Below are positions 16,182 through 23,824 of a stretch of DNA of 32,565 nt, piece by piece; positions within the stretch are counted from its first letter, which is position 1; each line of letters begins with the position of its first letter. The translations under genes were made by a program, and so were the position numbers. The stretch comes from RGIG1995 sp045587445. Its GTDB lineage: Bacteria; Bacillota; Clostridia; Oscillospirales; CAG-272. The stretch is from the NCBI GenBank assembly GCA_045587445.1, contig JAZNCH010000063.1, positions 1 through 32,565 of the forward strand, written 5' to 3'. The notes beneath the pieces are model-generated. The model searched no databases. It was not told where the DNA came from and worked only from the letters and a program-made list of their open reading frames with translations.

Positions 16182-17795
16182 TTGTCATCAAAGAATAGAA
16201 ATAATTTGTTTTTCTCGGGAGTTGTGGTACTTACTGTTGCCAACCTTCTCGTTAAAGTTATAGGACTTTTGTATAAGATTCCGTTGCACAATTTGTTGGG
16301 CGACGAGGGAATGGGATATTTTAATTCTGCTTATAGAATATATACTGCTTTTTATCTCGTGTCTACCGGTGGGCTTCCAATAGCTGTTTCTATTATGGTA
16401 TCTCGTGCCAGGGCACAGGGAAACCGTAAAGAAGTTAAGGCAATCTTTAAATCTGCTGTTTCGCTTTTTATGGTTGTCGGCGCTGCCGGTACGGCAATTA
16501 TGGCTGTTGGTTCAAATGGGTTTGCTGCGCTTATGGGGAACGAGCCTGCTAATATTTGTATATTGGCAATAGCTCCTACGTTATTCTTTATATGTATTTG
16601 CAGTGCTATAAGAGGCTATTTTCAAGGCTATCAGTATATGTTGCCTACCGCAATATCCGAGGTTTTGGAGTCTCTGGGTAAGTTTCTTTTAGGTATTATC
16701 TTTGCTACTTATGCTATCAACAAAGGTTATCATTTATCGGTTGTTGCAGCTTACGCATTGTTGGGACTTACTCTTGGTGTATTTATCGGAACCGCATATA
16801 TTGTTTTTCACAGGCTCTTCTTTAAGACTGAGGCTTTTGATGCTGAATTTTCGGAGGTATCGGGAGCAACTGTGCGTAGTACCTCGCAAATTATTAAGGC
16901 TTTGTTTGTTATCGCTATTCCGATTTCGGTAAGTTCTTCGGTAATGAGTGTTGCGGATGCTATCGACTCGGTTGTTATACAAAGAACTCTTCAGAGCATA
17001 GGTTATACGAAAGAAGCTGCAACGGCGCTTTTTGGCAATTACTCTACATTGGCTGTGTCTATGTATAATATGCCTACAGTACTTATTTACCCAATTTCTG
17101 CTTCAATTGTTCCGTACGTTTCTTCAGCTTTGGCAGAGAATGACCGCGAAAAAGCAAAGTCGGTTATGACAAGCTCTTTGAAAATTGCTTCATTGATTGC
17201 GATACCGTCTGCGTTGGGACTCTCGGTGCTTTCTAAACCTATTCTTAGCTTGCTCTTTGATAAGAAGGAGTCTGTTGAAATGGCTGCTCCTTTGCTTTCC
17301 GTACTCGCGATTGCTGTATTTTTCGTTGGAATGCTGTCTGTAACAAATGCTATTTTACAGGCTAATAATTTTGAAAGATTGCCTATTGTTTCGATGATTA
17401 CGGGCGCTTTGGTTAAAATAGGTTCTACTTTTGTGTTGATGCGAAGCGGACTTGAAATGTACGGTGCTCCGCTTGGAACTGTACTTTGTTATATGACCAT
17501 CGCTATTCTTAATTTTATATTCATTGCTAAAAAAGTAGGGCTTGTGCCTGATTTTAGAGAGGTTTTTCTTAAGCCGTTTTTTGCAGCATTACCGTGCGCA
17601 TTGTCGGCTATGGGCGCATATTTTCTTTTTGATGGATTCCACGAAAAAATTGCTACTTTGATTGCTATTGCTGCAGCTGTTATCGTTTATTTGATTGCTG
17701 TTTTGTTGTTTAAGGCTATTACAAAAGATGAAATATTGATGATACCTAAAGGACAGAAGATTTACTCTTTGCTTAATAAGCTGAAGCTTATGTGA
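16182..17795 (+). CDS. yabM: Polysaccharide/lipid flippase of the SpoVB-YabM (MOP) family
   Basis: The protein is almost entirely hydrophobic, with about 14 predicted transmembrane helices, and begins SSKNRNNLFFSGVVVLTVAN with the family element KVIGLLYKIPLHNLLGDEGMGYFNSAYRIY. This is the SpoVB/MurJ-like multidrug/oligosaccharidyl-lipid/polysaccharide exporter superfamily. The frame is open from TTG 16146, but an AAGGAGGG site at 16167-16174 points to the TTG at 16182 as the start (538 residues). Directly after it comes mazG, as in the Bacillus subtilis order yabM-mazG-yabO-yabP-yabQ-divIC, so YabM is the best positional match. The cargo is unknown; lipid-linked wall or cortex precursors are plausible. 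Confidence 0.85.
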   Translation: MSSKNRNNLFFSGVVVLTVANLLVKVIGLLYKIPLHNLLGDEGMGYFNSAYRIYTAFYLVSTGGLPIAVSIMVSRARAQGNRKEVKAIFKSAVSLFMVVGAAGTAIMAVGSNGFAALMGNEPANICILAIAPTLFFICICSAIRGYFQGYQYMLPTAISEVLESLGKFLLGIIFATYAINKGYHLSVVAAYALLGLTLGVFIGTAYIVFHRLFFKTEAFDAEFSEVSGATVRSTSQIIKALFVIAIPISVSSSVMSVADAIDSVVIQRTLQSIGYTKEAATALFGNYSTLAVSMYNMPTVLIYPISASIVPYVSSALAENDREKAKSVMTSSLKIASLIAIPSALGLSVLSKPILSLLFDKKESVEMAAPLLSVLAIAVFFVGMLSVTNAILQANNFERLPIVSMITGALVKIGSTFVLMRSGLEMYGAPLGTVLCYMTIAILNFIFIAKKVGLVPDFREVFLKPFFAALPCALSAMGAYFLFDGFHEKIATLIAIAAAVIVYLIAVLLFKAITKDEILMIPKGQKIYSLLNKLKLM

Positions 17796-17803
17796 GGTTT
17801 AAA

Positions 17804-18460
17804 ATGGATATAATAAATGAAATGAAAAACAAAGAAAAGTTTACCGCAGAAGACTTGCGTAAAATAATGGAGATTCTTCGTTCGGAAAACGGCTGTCCTT
17901 GGGACAAAGAGCAGACTCATAAATCAATCAGACAAGACCTTCTTGAAGAAGCTTATGAAACGGCTGAAGCTATTGACTGTGAAAACGACGAAATGCTTTG
18001 CGAGGAACTGGGGGATGTTCTTTTGCAGGTTATGTTTCATTCAAGAATAGCGGAAGAAGAGGGAAGATTTACCGTTGATGACGTATATACAGGTGTATGT
18101 AAAAAGATGATTGAACGACATCCGCACATTTTTGGCAATGTTTCTGTAAAAAACGTTGACGACGTGTTGACCAACTGGGAGGTAATTAAACAGAATTCAA
18201 AAAACAGGAAGTCTTTGTCAGAACAGCTTGACGGTGTATGTAAGGTGCTTCCCGCACTTATGCTCGCCTCCAAATATGTAAGTAAGTGCATAAAAAGCGG
18301 AGTTGAAATTGAAACGAAAGTTAATTTGGACAAAGTTACCGAAGAGAGCATAGGTGAGATTTTGTTTGATATTGTTACTGTTTCGAGAAAAAATAAGATA
18401 GACCCAGAGCTTGCATTGCAAAAAAAATGTGAAAAATTTCTCAATGAAACAAGAGGATAA
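17804..18460 (+). CDS. mazG: Nucleoside triphosphate pyrophosphohydrolase MazG
   Basis: This 218-residue, single-copy MazG protein has SENGCPWDKEQTHKSI, LLEEAYETAEAID with the metal-binding Glu residues, EELGDVLLQVMFHSRIAEEE and KMIERHPHIFG. MazG hydrolyses NTPs to NMP and pyrophosphate and is thought to cleanse the nucleotide pool. In Bacillus the YabN protein has an extra N-terminal methylase-like domain, which is missing here. A GTG at 17792 is in frame, but the ATG at 17804 is preferred because GTGAGG lies 6 nt before it. The start region overlaps or abuts the flippase stop at 17795. Confidence 0.93.
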   Translation: MDIINEMKNKEKFTAEDLRKIMEILRSENGCPWDKEQTHKSIRQDLLEEAYETAEAIDCENDEMLCEELGDVLLQVMFHSRIAEEEGRFTVDDVYTGVCKKMIERHPHIFGNVSVKNVDDVLTNWEVIKQNSKNRKSLSEQLDGVCKVLPALMLASKYVSKCIKSGVEIETKVNLDKVTEESIGEILFDIVTVSRKNKIDPELALQKKCEKFLNETRG

Positions 18461-18557
18461 TGTGTTGAGTTTGTGAAAAAAATGTAATTTATAACATAAA
18501 TAATACAAAAAAAGTGCAAATTTATTAATAATATTAGTATATTTTTTAAAAAAACTA

Positions 18558-18586
18558 TTGATTATTTGGTAAAAGTTTGTTATAAT
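18558..18586 (+). promoter_or_regulatory. Promoter of hup
   Basis: TTGATT at 18558-18563 and TATAAT at 18581-18586 are separated by 17 bp in a very AT-rich stretch after mazG. The predicted start near 18593 leaves about 50 nt of leader before the HU gene, which has a strong AGGTAGG site. Confidence 0.8.
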
Positions 18587-18645
18587 TAGATAAGTTAATA
18601 CACATAATATTATTTTGTTTAAATATTGAAAGGTAGGTATTTACT

Positions 18646-18921
18646 ATGACAAAGTCTCAGATCATTGATGCTGTAGCAGCAAAGGCTGATTTTAAGAAGA
18701 AGGATGCAGAGGCTGCAGTTAATGCAGTATTTGAAGCAGTTACAGAAGCTCTTGCAAATGGCGAGAAGGTTCAGGTTGTTGGTTTCGGTACATTTGAAGT
18801 TAAGGAACGCGCAGCAAGAACAGGTATCAACCCCCGTACAAAGAAGGCTATCAAGATTGCCGCTTCGAAGACTCTTTCTTTTAAAGCCGGTAAGGCAATG
18901 AAAGAACTTCTCAACAAGTAA
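18646..18921 (+). CDS. hup: DNA-binding protein HU
   Basis: The 91-residue protein is a canonical HU/IHF-type histone-like factor. It has MTKSQIIDAVAAKADFKKKD at the N terminus, VVGFGTFEVKERAARTGINP leading to the beta-arm with the intercalating Pro, and SFKAGKAMKELL at the end. HU dimers bend and compact DNA. Codon choice (GCA, AAG, GAA, CTC) is more biased than in its neighbours, as expected of an abundant protein, and the gene has its own strong promoter and its own GC-rich terminator. Its position between mazG and rqcP is common in Clostridia, whereas Bacillus has no hup at this site. Confidence 0.97.
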   Translation: MTKSQIIDAVAAKADFKKKDAEAAVNAVFEAVTEALANGEKVQVVGFGTFEVKERAARTGINPRTKKAIKIAASKTLSFKAGKAMKELLNK

Positions 18922-18940
18922 TTCTTTGGAGTTTTTTTGA

Positions 18941-18973
18941 GGTCCCCCGAGAAGATCTTCCCGGGGGATTTTG
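18941..18973 (+). terminator. Terminator after hup
   Basis: TCCCCCG (18943-18949) pairs with CGGGGGA (18962-18968), with a self-complementary GAAGATCTTC in the loop, followed by a short run of T. The stem is very strong but the U-tract is only four T, so some read-through into rqcP 20 nt downstream is likely. Confidence 0.75.
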
Positions 18974-18992
18974 AAATTAAAAAGACTGTAAT

Positions 18993-19235
18993 ATGAGATT
19001 AGATAAGTATTTAAAGGTTTCAAGAATAATAAAAAGAAGAACTGTTGCAAATGATGCGTGCGATGCCTCGCACGTTACGGTAAATGGTCTTCCGGCAAAG
19101 GCGTCGTATATCGTTAAGGAGAACGATATTATTGAGGTTACTTTTGGTGAAAGAAAGCTTAAAGTAAGAGTTCTTGACGTAAAAGAAACTACAAGAAAAA
19201 ATGAGGCGGCCTCTTTGTACGAGGTTGTAGAATAA
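18993..19235 (+). CDS. rqcP: Ribosome-associated quality control protein RqcP (YabO, S4 domain)
   Basis: An 80-residue single S4-domain protein: MRLDKYLKVSRIIKRRTVAN is the S4 signature, followed by HVTVNGLPAKASYIVKENDI and the beta-hairpin VTFGERKLKVRVLDV. RqcP (formerly YabO) works with RqcH on stalled 50S subunits during alanine tailing of nascent chains. Its place directly before yabP-yabQ-divIC is the same as in Bacillus. The ribosome site is weak. No promoter is visible between the hup terminator and this gene, so it may depend on read-through. Confidence 0.93.
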   Translation: MRLDKYLKVSRIIKRRTVANDACDASHVTVNGLPAKASYIVKENDIIEVTFGERKLKVRVLDVKETTRKNEAASLYEVVE

Positions 19236-19296
19236 AAGGGGTATAAATATGCCGTTTTTCGCATATAGTGTATTAAAAAATGCGGAGGAACGGTAC

Positions 19297-19563
19297 ATGG
19301 AGATTACTAAACAAAAAATTATACTTGAAGATAGAAAGAAACTTGTTTTGACCGGCATATCCGATGTGGTAAGCTTTGATGATTTATCAGTGATTTTGGA
19401 TACTGCGGGTGGACGGTTGATTATAAATGGAGAAGGGCTTCATATCCAAAAGCTTTGCCTTGACAGTGGAGACGTTGAAGTAGAGGGCAGAGTGGACGAG
19501 ATGCTGTATGAGGACGGTCAGCAAGCATCAAAAAAGAATTTTTTCGGTAGGCTCGTCAAATAA
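19297..19563 (+). CDS. yabP: Sporulation protein YabP
   Basis: The 88-residue product reads MEITKQKIILEDRKKLVLTG, then ISDVVSFDDLSVILDTAGG and LIINGEGLHIQKLCLDSGDV, the compact beta-rich fold of YabP/YqfC proteins needed for spore development. Two starts are possible: ATG 19297 (GGAGG 8 nt upstream; length and N terminus match the family) and in-frame ATG 19249 (AAGGGG upstream; 104 residues). I prefer 19297, but cannot exclude the longer form. It follows rqcP closely, and its stop overlaps the yabQ start. Confidence 0.88.
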   Translation: MEITKQKIILEDRKKLVLTGISDVVSFDDLSVILDTAGGRLIINGEGLHIQKLCLDSGDVEVEGRVDEMLYEDGQQASKKNFFGRLVK

Positions 19564-20093
19564 TGGTTGTTGAACAGGAAAAGTTAGCGTTAATACTCCT
19601 GTATTCTGTTCTTTTGGGGCTTTTTTTCGGAGTTGTTTACGGAATTTTTAAGTTCAGGCGACTGTGCTTTCCTTTGAAGCGATTTGACGCAAACAAAACG
19701 GCACAAAAAATTTCAGTGGAAGATATTATTGTTTTTTTTGAAGACGTTTTGTTTGCTTTTGTGTGCGCTGTTTCGACTTGTATATATATTTATTATATGA
19801 ATGCGGGAAGATTCAGAGGAATTGTTCTTGTCGGTTGTGTAATAGGTTTTGTTGTGTACTATAACACAATGGGGAAAGTTGTTTTAAAATTATCCGCAAT
19901 TTTAATGCGATTTGTTTATTTGATGCTAAAAAAAGTATTTAAGTTTGCCGTACAGCCTATTTTAAAGTTGTTAAAACTAATATTTGATTTAACTTTAGGG
20001 TGGTTGTTTGCGATACTATATACGTACTTTAGGCAGTTGGCAGATTCATTTTCTGCGGATAGGGGTTTTGGTATAATCAGAAAAAAAGGATGA
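19563..20093 (+). CDS. yabQ: Spore cortex biosynthesis protein YabQ
   Basis: The 176-residue protein has about four to five hydrophobic segments (near 10-30, 58-78, 85-103, 106-125 and 138-160), including LLYSVLLGLFFGVVYGIFKF at the N terminus, which is typical of YabQ. YabQ is a mother-cell membrane protein required for spore cortex formation in Bacillus. Its ATG overlaps the last base of the yabP stop, so the two are coupled. divIC follows 6 nt downstream. The identity rests on topology, the N-terminal motif and position; sequence conservation in this family is low. Confidence 0.85.
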   Translation: MVVEQEKLALILLYSVLLGLFFGVVYGIFKFRRLCFPLKRFDANKTAQKISVEDIIVFFEDVLFAFVCAVSTCIYIYYMNAGRFRGIVLVGCVIGFVVYYNTMGKVVLKLSAILMRFVYLMLKKVFKFAVQPILKLLKLIFDLTLGWLFAILYTYFRQLADSFSADRGFGIIRKKG

Positions 20094-20099
20094 ATAAAA

Positions 20100-20378
20100 A
20101 TGAAAAGAAAGTCAAATATCTTCATAAAAGCTGCGACGTTTGTTTTTATTGTTTTTTGTACTGTAACTATTATAAAAATGCAGTTTGAATTCAATAATCT
20201 CAAGGACGATAAGGCTAAAGTTGAAGAGCAGATAAAAAATTACGAACTGAAAATAGACGAGCTTCAGGCACGTCTTGAAGAAGATTTTGATACTGAGTAC
20301 ATAATGCGAATTGCAAGAGAAAAGCTCAATTTCAGATTGCCCGAAGAAGTGATTTTTTATAATGACCTTTCAAAATAA
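20100..20378 (+). CDS. divIC: Septum formation initiator DivIC/FtsB-like
   Basis: This 92-residue bitopic protein has a short basic cytoplasmic N terminus (MKRKSN), a transmembrane helix near 8-26, and an extracytoplasmic coiled coil (LKDDKAKVEEQIKNYELKID) leading to the DTEYIMRIAREKLNFRLPEE motif shared by DivIC and FtsB. It links FtsL and DivIB in the divisome. The position between yabQ and the S1-domain gene is the conserved one. The assignment is firm. Confidence 0.93.
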   Translation: MKRKSNIFIKAATFVFIVFCTVTIIKMQFEFNNLKDDKAKVEEQIKNYELKIDELQARLEEDFDTEYIMRIAREKLNFRLPEEVIFYNDLSK

Positions 20379-20414
20379 TATACAACTAATACCGTAAGGA
20401 GTAAAAAGAATTAG

Positions 20415-20861
20415 ATGTCAAATGAACTCGGTGCGATTCTTGACGGAAAGATAACTTCCATAACAAAATTCGGAGCATTTGTTGCTCTTACCGATGGAAA
20501 GAATGGAATGATACATATATCAGAGGTGTCCGATGGATTTGTAAAAGACATTAATGATTTTTTGAAGGTCGGACAAAAAGTAAAAGTAAAGTTGTGTTCC
20601 ATAGATGAAAAGGGCAGAATATCCCTTTCTTTAAAACAGGCTGATTGTAGTAATACCGACAGAATTGCAGAAAACATTCAGTTAAAGAAAAAAAACGTTC
20701 CCGAAAAAATTGAAGAACCTAAAAATTTTTCCGGAAATTTTGAAGATATGATAAGCCGTTTTATGAAGACATCAAACGAAAAAATATCCGATTTGAGAAA
20801 GACTACAGATTCTAAACTGAACAGTTCCGGATTTTCAAGAAAAAACTCTAAAAAGTATTGA
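20415..20861 (+). CDS. yabR: S1 RNA-binding domain protein (YabR-like)
   Basis: The 148-residue protein has a single S1 domain at about 3-74 (GAILDGKITSITKFGAFVAL, GMIHISEVSDGFV, GRISLSLKQ), followed by a charged, low-complexity C-terminal tail of about 75 residues. This is the YabR/general stress protein 13 architecture. RNA binding is inferred from the domain; the role is not known. It is the last gene of the cluster and ends at a strong terminator. The AAGGAG site lies rather far (about 13 nt) from the ATG. Confidence 0.88.
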   Translation: MSNELGAILDGKITSITKFGAFVALTDGKNGMIHISEVSDGFVKDINDFLKVGQKVKVKLCSIDEKGRISLSLKQADCSNTDRIAENIQLKKKNVPEKIEEPKNFSGNFEDMISRFMKTSNEKISDLRKTTDSKLNSSGFSRKNSKKY

Positions 20862-20886
20862 TTTATCATTGAAATTATATTATACT
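20858..20886 (+). promoter_or_regulatory. Probable trxB promoter overlapping the yabR terminator
   Basis: TTGATT at 20858-20863 and TATACT at 20881-20886 are spaced by 17 bp. The -35 overlaps the last codons of yabR and the -10 overlaps the 5' arm of the terminator. It is the only plausible promoter for trxB, since the hairpin ends 16 nt before that gene. Confidence 0.55.
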
Positions 20887-20924
20887 GTATTATGGGATTT
20901 TCGTATCCCGTAATACAGTTTTTT
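20884..20924 (+). terminator. Terminator after yabR
   Basis: A long stem, ACTGTATTA (20884-20892) with TAATACAGT (20911-20919) plus inner GGGAT/ATCCC, is followed by six T. It is one of the best intrinsic terminators in the window. Confidence 0.88.
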
Positions 20925-20940
20925 ATTGCGGAGAATGAAT

Positions 20941-21846
20941 ATGAAAGACATAATTATAATCGGAGGCGGCCCCGGCGGACTGACTGCGGCGATATACGCA
21001 AAGAGAGCGGGATGCGATATTTCTTTGTTTGAATGTATGTCTCCCGGCGGACAAGTTATGACTACGCCTGAGATAGAAAACTATCCCGGATTTGCGGGAA
21101 CAGGTTTTGACCTTTCGATGAAATTTTACGAACAAACTACAGCACTTGGTGTTGATATACAGTTTGAAAACGTAAAGACATTAAAAAAGGTTGACGAAGC
21201 ATTTTCTATAGAGTGTGAAAGCGGTGCAAGCTACTTGTCAAAGAGTGTTATTATTGCTTCAGGCGCAAGAAGACGCAAGCTCGGTATAAAAGGTGAAAAT
21301 GAATTTACGGGCAGAGGGGTATCATATTGCGCAACCTGTGACGGTAATTTTTTTAAAAACAAAGTAGCTGTTGTTGTTGGCGGAGGTAATACTGCTGTTG
21401 AAGATGCTATTTACCTTTCAAAGCTTTGCAGTAAGGTTTATCTTATGCACAGAAGAGATGCGTTTAGAGCATCTAAGGTTTTGACTGACAGACTTGAAAA
21501 TCACGAAAATATTGAGCTTATTTTGAATACAGTTCCTGTAGAAATTTTGGGAGACGATAAGGTTACAAAAATCATTGCAAAAAACAAATTAACCGATGAA
21601 ATACGCGAGATAGATACAGATGCTGTTTTTGTTGCTGTTGGAACTATTCCCGAAACGAATTTTGTGCCTGTTGAGGTTGAAAAAGACACAGGCGGTTATA
21701 TTATAACAGACACAAAATGTATGACGAACATTGAAGGATTGTATGCTATCGGCGATGTTAGAAACACACCATTAAAGCAAGTAATTACTGCGGCTGCAGA
21801 TGGTGCGATTGCGGCCACCTACGCAGCAGAATATATTGGAGGATAA
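20941..21846 (+). CDS. trxB: Thioredoxin reductase
   Basis: This 301-residue flavoprotein has MKDIIIIGGGPGGLTAAIYA (FAD), the redox pair YCATC (Cys130 and Cys133), VVVGGGNTAVEDA (NADPH), HRRDAFRAS with the phosphate-binding arginines, and AIGDVRNTPLKQV at the C-terminal FAD site. It reduces thioredoxin with NADPH in the cytosol. A TTG at 20926 and an ATG at 20935 are in frame, but ATG 20941 has the GGAG site at the proper distance. The end carries the ribosome site of fumA, 6 nt away, so trxB, fumA and the glycosyltransferase gene probably form one operon. Confidence 0.96.
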   Translation: MKDIIIIGGGPGGLTAAIYAKRAGCDISLFECMSPGGQVMTTPEIENYPGFAGTGFDLSMKFYEQTTALGVDIQFENVKTLKKVDEAFSIECESGASYLSKSVIIASGARRRKLGIKGENEFTGRGVSYCATCDGNFFKNKVAVVVGGGNTAVEDAIYLSKLCSKVYLMHRRDAFRASKVLTDRLENHENIELILNTVPVEILGDDKVTKIIAKNKLTDEIREIDTDAVFVAVGTIPETNFVPVEVEKDTGGYIITDTKCMTNIEGLYAIGDVRNTPLKQVITAAADGAIAATYAAEYIGG

Positions 21847-21851
21847 AAATT

Positions 21852-22697
21852 ATGAGAGAAGTTTCATGTAAGGAAATCACAAAGGTTGTAAGAGAGTTGT
21901 TTATCAAGGCGAACTATGTTTTGCCTTGCGATGCAGAGGCACTTATCAGAGAATCTGTAAACAAAGAGACCGATAAGAGAGCATCTGCTATTTTGAGTAG
22001 ACTTGTTGACAATCTTGATGCTGCGAGAACTACAGACGTTCCGATTTGTCAGGATACCGGTATGGCTGTTGTTTTTGCTGAAGTTGGACAAGACGTACAT
22101 ATTGTTGACGGCTTGTTTGAAGATGCTATAAATGAAGGTGTAAGACAGGCATATGCTGATGGATACCTTAGAAAATCTGTTGTTAAAGAACCTTTGTTTG
22201 AGAGAAAGAATACCGGCGATAACACCCCGGCCATTCTCTATACAAGTATAGTTGAGGGTGATAAAGTTAAACTTATTGTTGCCCCTAAGGGATTCGGCAG
22301 CGAAAATATGAGTGCTATAAAAATGTTTACTCCCTCGGCTAAACAGGAAGATATTATTAAATTTGTTTGCGATACCGTTAAAAATGCGAGCGGTAACCCC
22401 TGTCCTCCTATCCTTATAGGTGTTGGTATCGGCGGTACCTTTGACAGAAGTGCTTACCTTGCCAAAAAGGCTCTTACAAGACCTGTAAGCGAAAGAAATG
22501 CAGATCCCAGATATGCCGACCTTGAAAAGAGAATGCTCGACGCTGTAAATCAACTCGGTGTTGGTCCGCAGGGCTTTGGCGGAGATACTACCGCATTTGC
22601 TGTAAATATTGAATACACATCTACACACATTGCAGGTCTCCCGGTTGCAGTTAACATCAACTGCCATGTAATGAGACACGGTGAGGCTGTTATTTAA
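21852..22697 (+). CDS. fumA: Fumarate hydratase class I, alpha subunit
   Basis: The 281-residue protein matches the N-terminal (alpha) half of two-subunit class I fumarases and tartrate dehydratases. Three cysteines suited to bind the 4Fe-4S cluster are present: PICQDTG (Cys66), GNPCPP (Cys184) and INCHVMRH (Cys271). Segments PKGFGSENMS and IGVGIGGTFDRSAYLAKKAL are family hallmarks. The enzyme hydrates fumarate to malate. The beta subunit, usually the next gene, is not here: a glycosyltransferase follows. It must be elsewhere if the enzyme is active. L-tartrate dehydratase alpha is the alternative. Confidence 0.93.
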   Translation: MREVSCKEITKVVRELFIKANYVLPCDAEALIRESVNKETDKRASAILSRLVDNLDAARTTDVPICQDTGMAVVFAEVGQDVHIVDGLFEDAINEGVRQAYADGYLRKSVVKEPLFERKNTGDNTPAILYTSIVEGDKVKLIVAPKGFGSENMSAIKMFTPSAKQEDIIKFVCDTVKNASGNPCPPILIGVGIGGTFDRSAYLAKKALTRPVSERNADPRYADLEKRMLDAVNQLGVGPQGFGGDTTAFAVNIEYTSTHIAGLPVAVNINCHVMRHGEAVI

Positions 22698-22729
22698 ACA
22701 TAAACTTTTTGACGAAAAAGGTGAATTGA

Positions 22730-23773
22730 ATGCAAAAATTTAAGGCTGTTTCTGTGGTTTTACCATCGTATAAACCCGATGAAAAACTAAGAGGAACAGT
22801 TAATGGGCTTATTAATGCCGGATTTGAGGATATAATTGTCATAGATGACGGCGGAGGCAAGGAATATAATCATTATTTTGATGAAATTCGTTCTTTCCCT
22901 CAGGTTACTGTTCTTGTTCATGAAGTTAACAAGGGGAAGGGCAGAGCGCTCAAGACCGCCATGGAGTATTATATTGCCAACAGAAGCGGTGCGGGACTTG
23001 TTACTGCTGACGGCGATGGTCAGCATATTTCGTCTGATATAAAGGCTTGTGCGGAAAAAATGCTTGAAACAAAAGCTGTTGTGTTGGGGGTAAGAGATTT
23101 TTCGAAACCCGACGTTCCACCCAGAAGTAAGATGGGGAACAGAATTACGTCGTTTATGTTTTTGACTGCTTGCAGTCTTAAAATATCCGATACGCAGACA
23201 GGGCTCAGAGCTATTCCTGCAGAGTATCTTCCTGTTTTTGTTGAAACAAAAGGGGAACGGTACGAATACGAAACTAATATGCTTCTTGATTTTGGGAAGA
23301 ACAATATTCCTTTTACAGAAGTTGAAATACAGACTGTATATATAGACGAAAATGCAACCTCGCATTTTGACCCGATTAGAGATTCTATAAGAATATATAA
23401 GCAGATATTAAAATATATTGTTTCATCGGTCGGCTCATTTTTAATTGACATCGGTTTGTTTTTTATTCTGAAATTGCTGTTTAGATCAATAACGGTATGT
23501 ACGGTTATTGCAAGAGTAGCATCATCTGTGTTTAACTATACTTTTAATAAAAAGCTTGTGTTTGGTAGCAAGGAATCTACCGCAAAGTCGCTTATAAAAT
23601 ATTACGCACTTTGCATACCTCAGATGCTTGTGTCTGCGGGATTGGTAACGCTTATGTCGAACGTTATGAGTGCTAATGCGGCGTGGATTGTAACACTTAT
23701 CAAGCTGTTTATTGATACGGTGCTCTTTATTTGCAGTTACATAATTCAGAAAAAATGGGTATTTAAAAATTAA
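22730..23773 (+). CDS. Glycosyltransferase family 2 fused to a GtrA-like membrane domain
   Basis: Residues 1-220 form a GT2 domain like that of dolichyl/polyprenyl-phosphate sugar transferases: SVVLPSYKPDEKLRGTVNGL, IVIDDGGG, NKGKGRALKTAMEY and the DxD-type TADGDGQH (Asp94, Asp96). Residues about 225-347 are a GtrA-like domain with four transmembrane helices (SSVGSFLIDIGLFFILKLLF onward) and the ending IQKKWVFKN typical of GtrA. The fusion suggests that a sugar is loaded on polyprenyl phosphate and moved across the membrane for envelope glycosylation. The sugar and acceptor are unknown. AAGGTGA precedes the ATG. Confidence 0.9.
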   Translation: MQKFKAVSVVLPSYKPDEKLRGTVNGLINAGFEDIIVIDDGGGKEYNHYFDEIRSFPQVTVLVHEVNKGKGRALKTAMEYYIANRSGAGLVTADGDGQHISSDIKACAEKMLETKAVVLGVRDFSKPDVPPRSKMGNRITSFMFLTACSLKISDTQTGLRAIPAEYLPVFVETKGERYEYETNMLLDFGKNNIPFTEVEIQTVYIDENATSHFDPIRDSIRIYKQILKYIVSSVGSFLIDIGLFFILKLLFRSITVCTVIARVASSVFNYTFNKKLVFGSKESTAKSLIKYYALCIPQMLVSAGLVTLMSNVMSANAAWIVTLIKLFIDTVLFICSYIIQKKWVFKN

Positions 23774-23775
23774 AT

Positions 23776-23808
23776 AAAATTCCACAGGTTTTTACCTGTG
23801 GAATTTTT
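23776..23808. terminator. Bidirectional terminator between the glycosyltransferase gene and recR
   Basis: AAAATTCCACAGG (23776-23788) pairs perfectly with CCTGTGGAATTTT (23795-23807), giving a 13-bp stem with a 6-nt loop and T-runs on both strands. It serves the two convergent operons ending here. Confidence 0.9.
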
Positions 23809-23824
23809 ATGTCCAATTATGTTA

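Noticed and set aside
21864..22679. 271-residue ORF on the strand opposite fumA
   Set aside because: It is a shadow frame of a clearly conserved enzyme gene; it is Cys/Asn/Ser-rich with no recognisable motif and no ribosome site.
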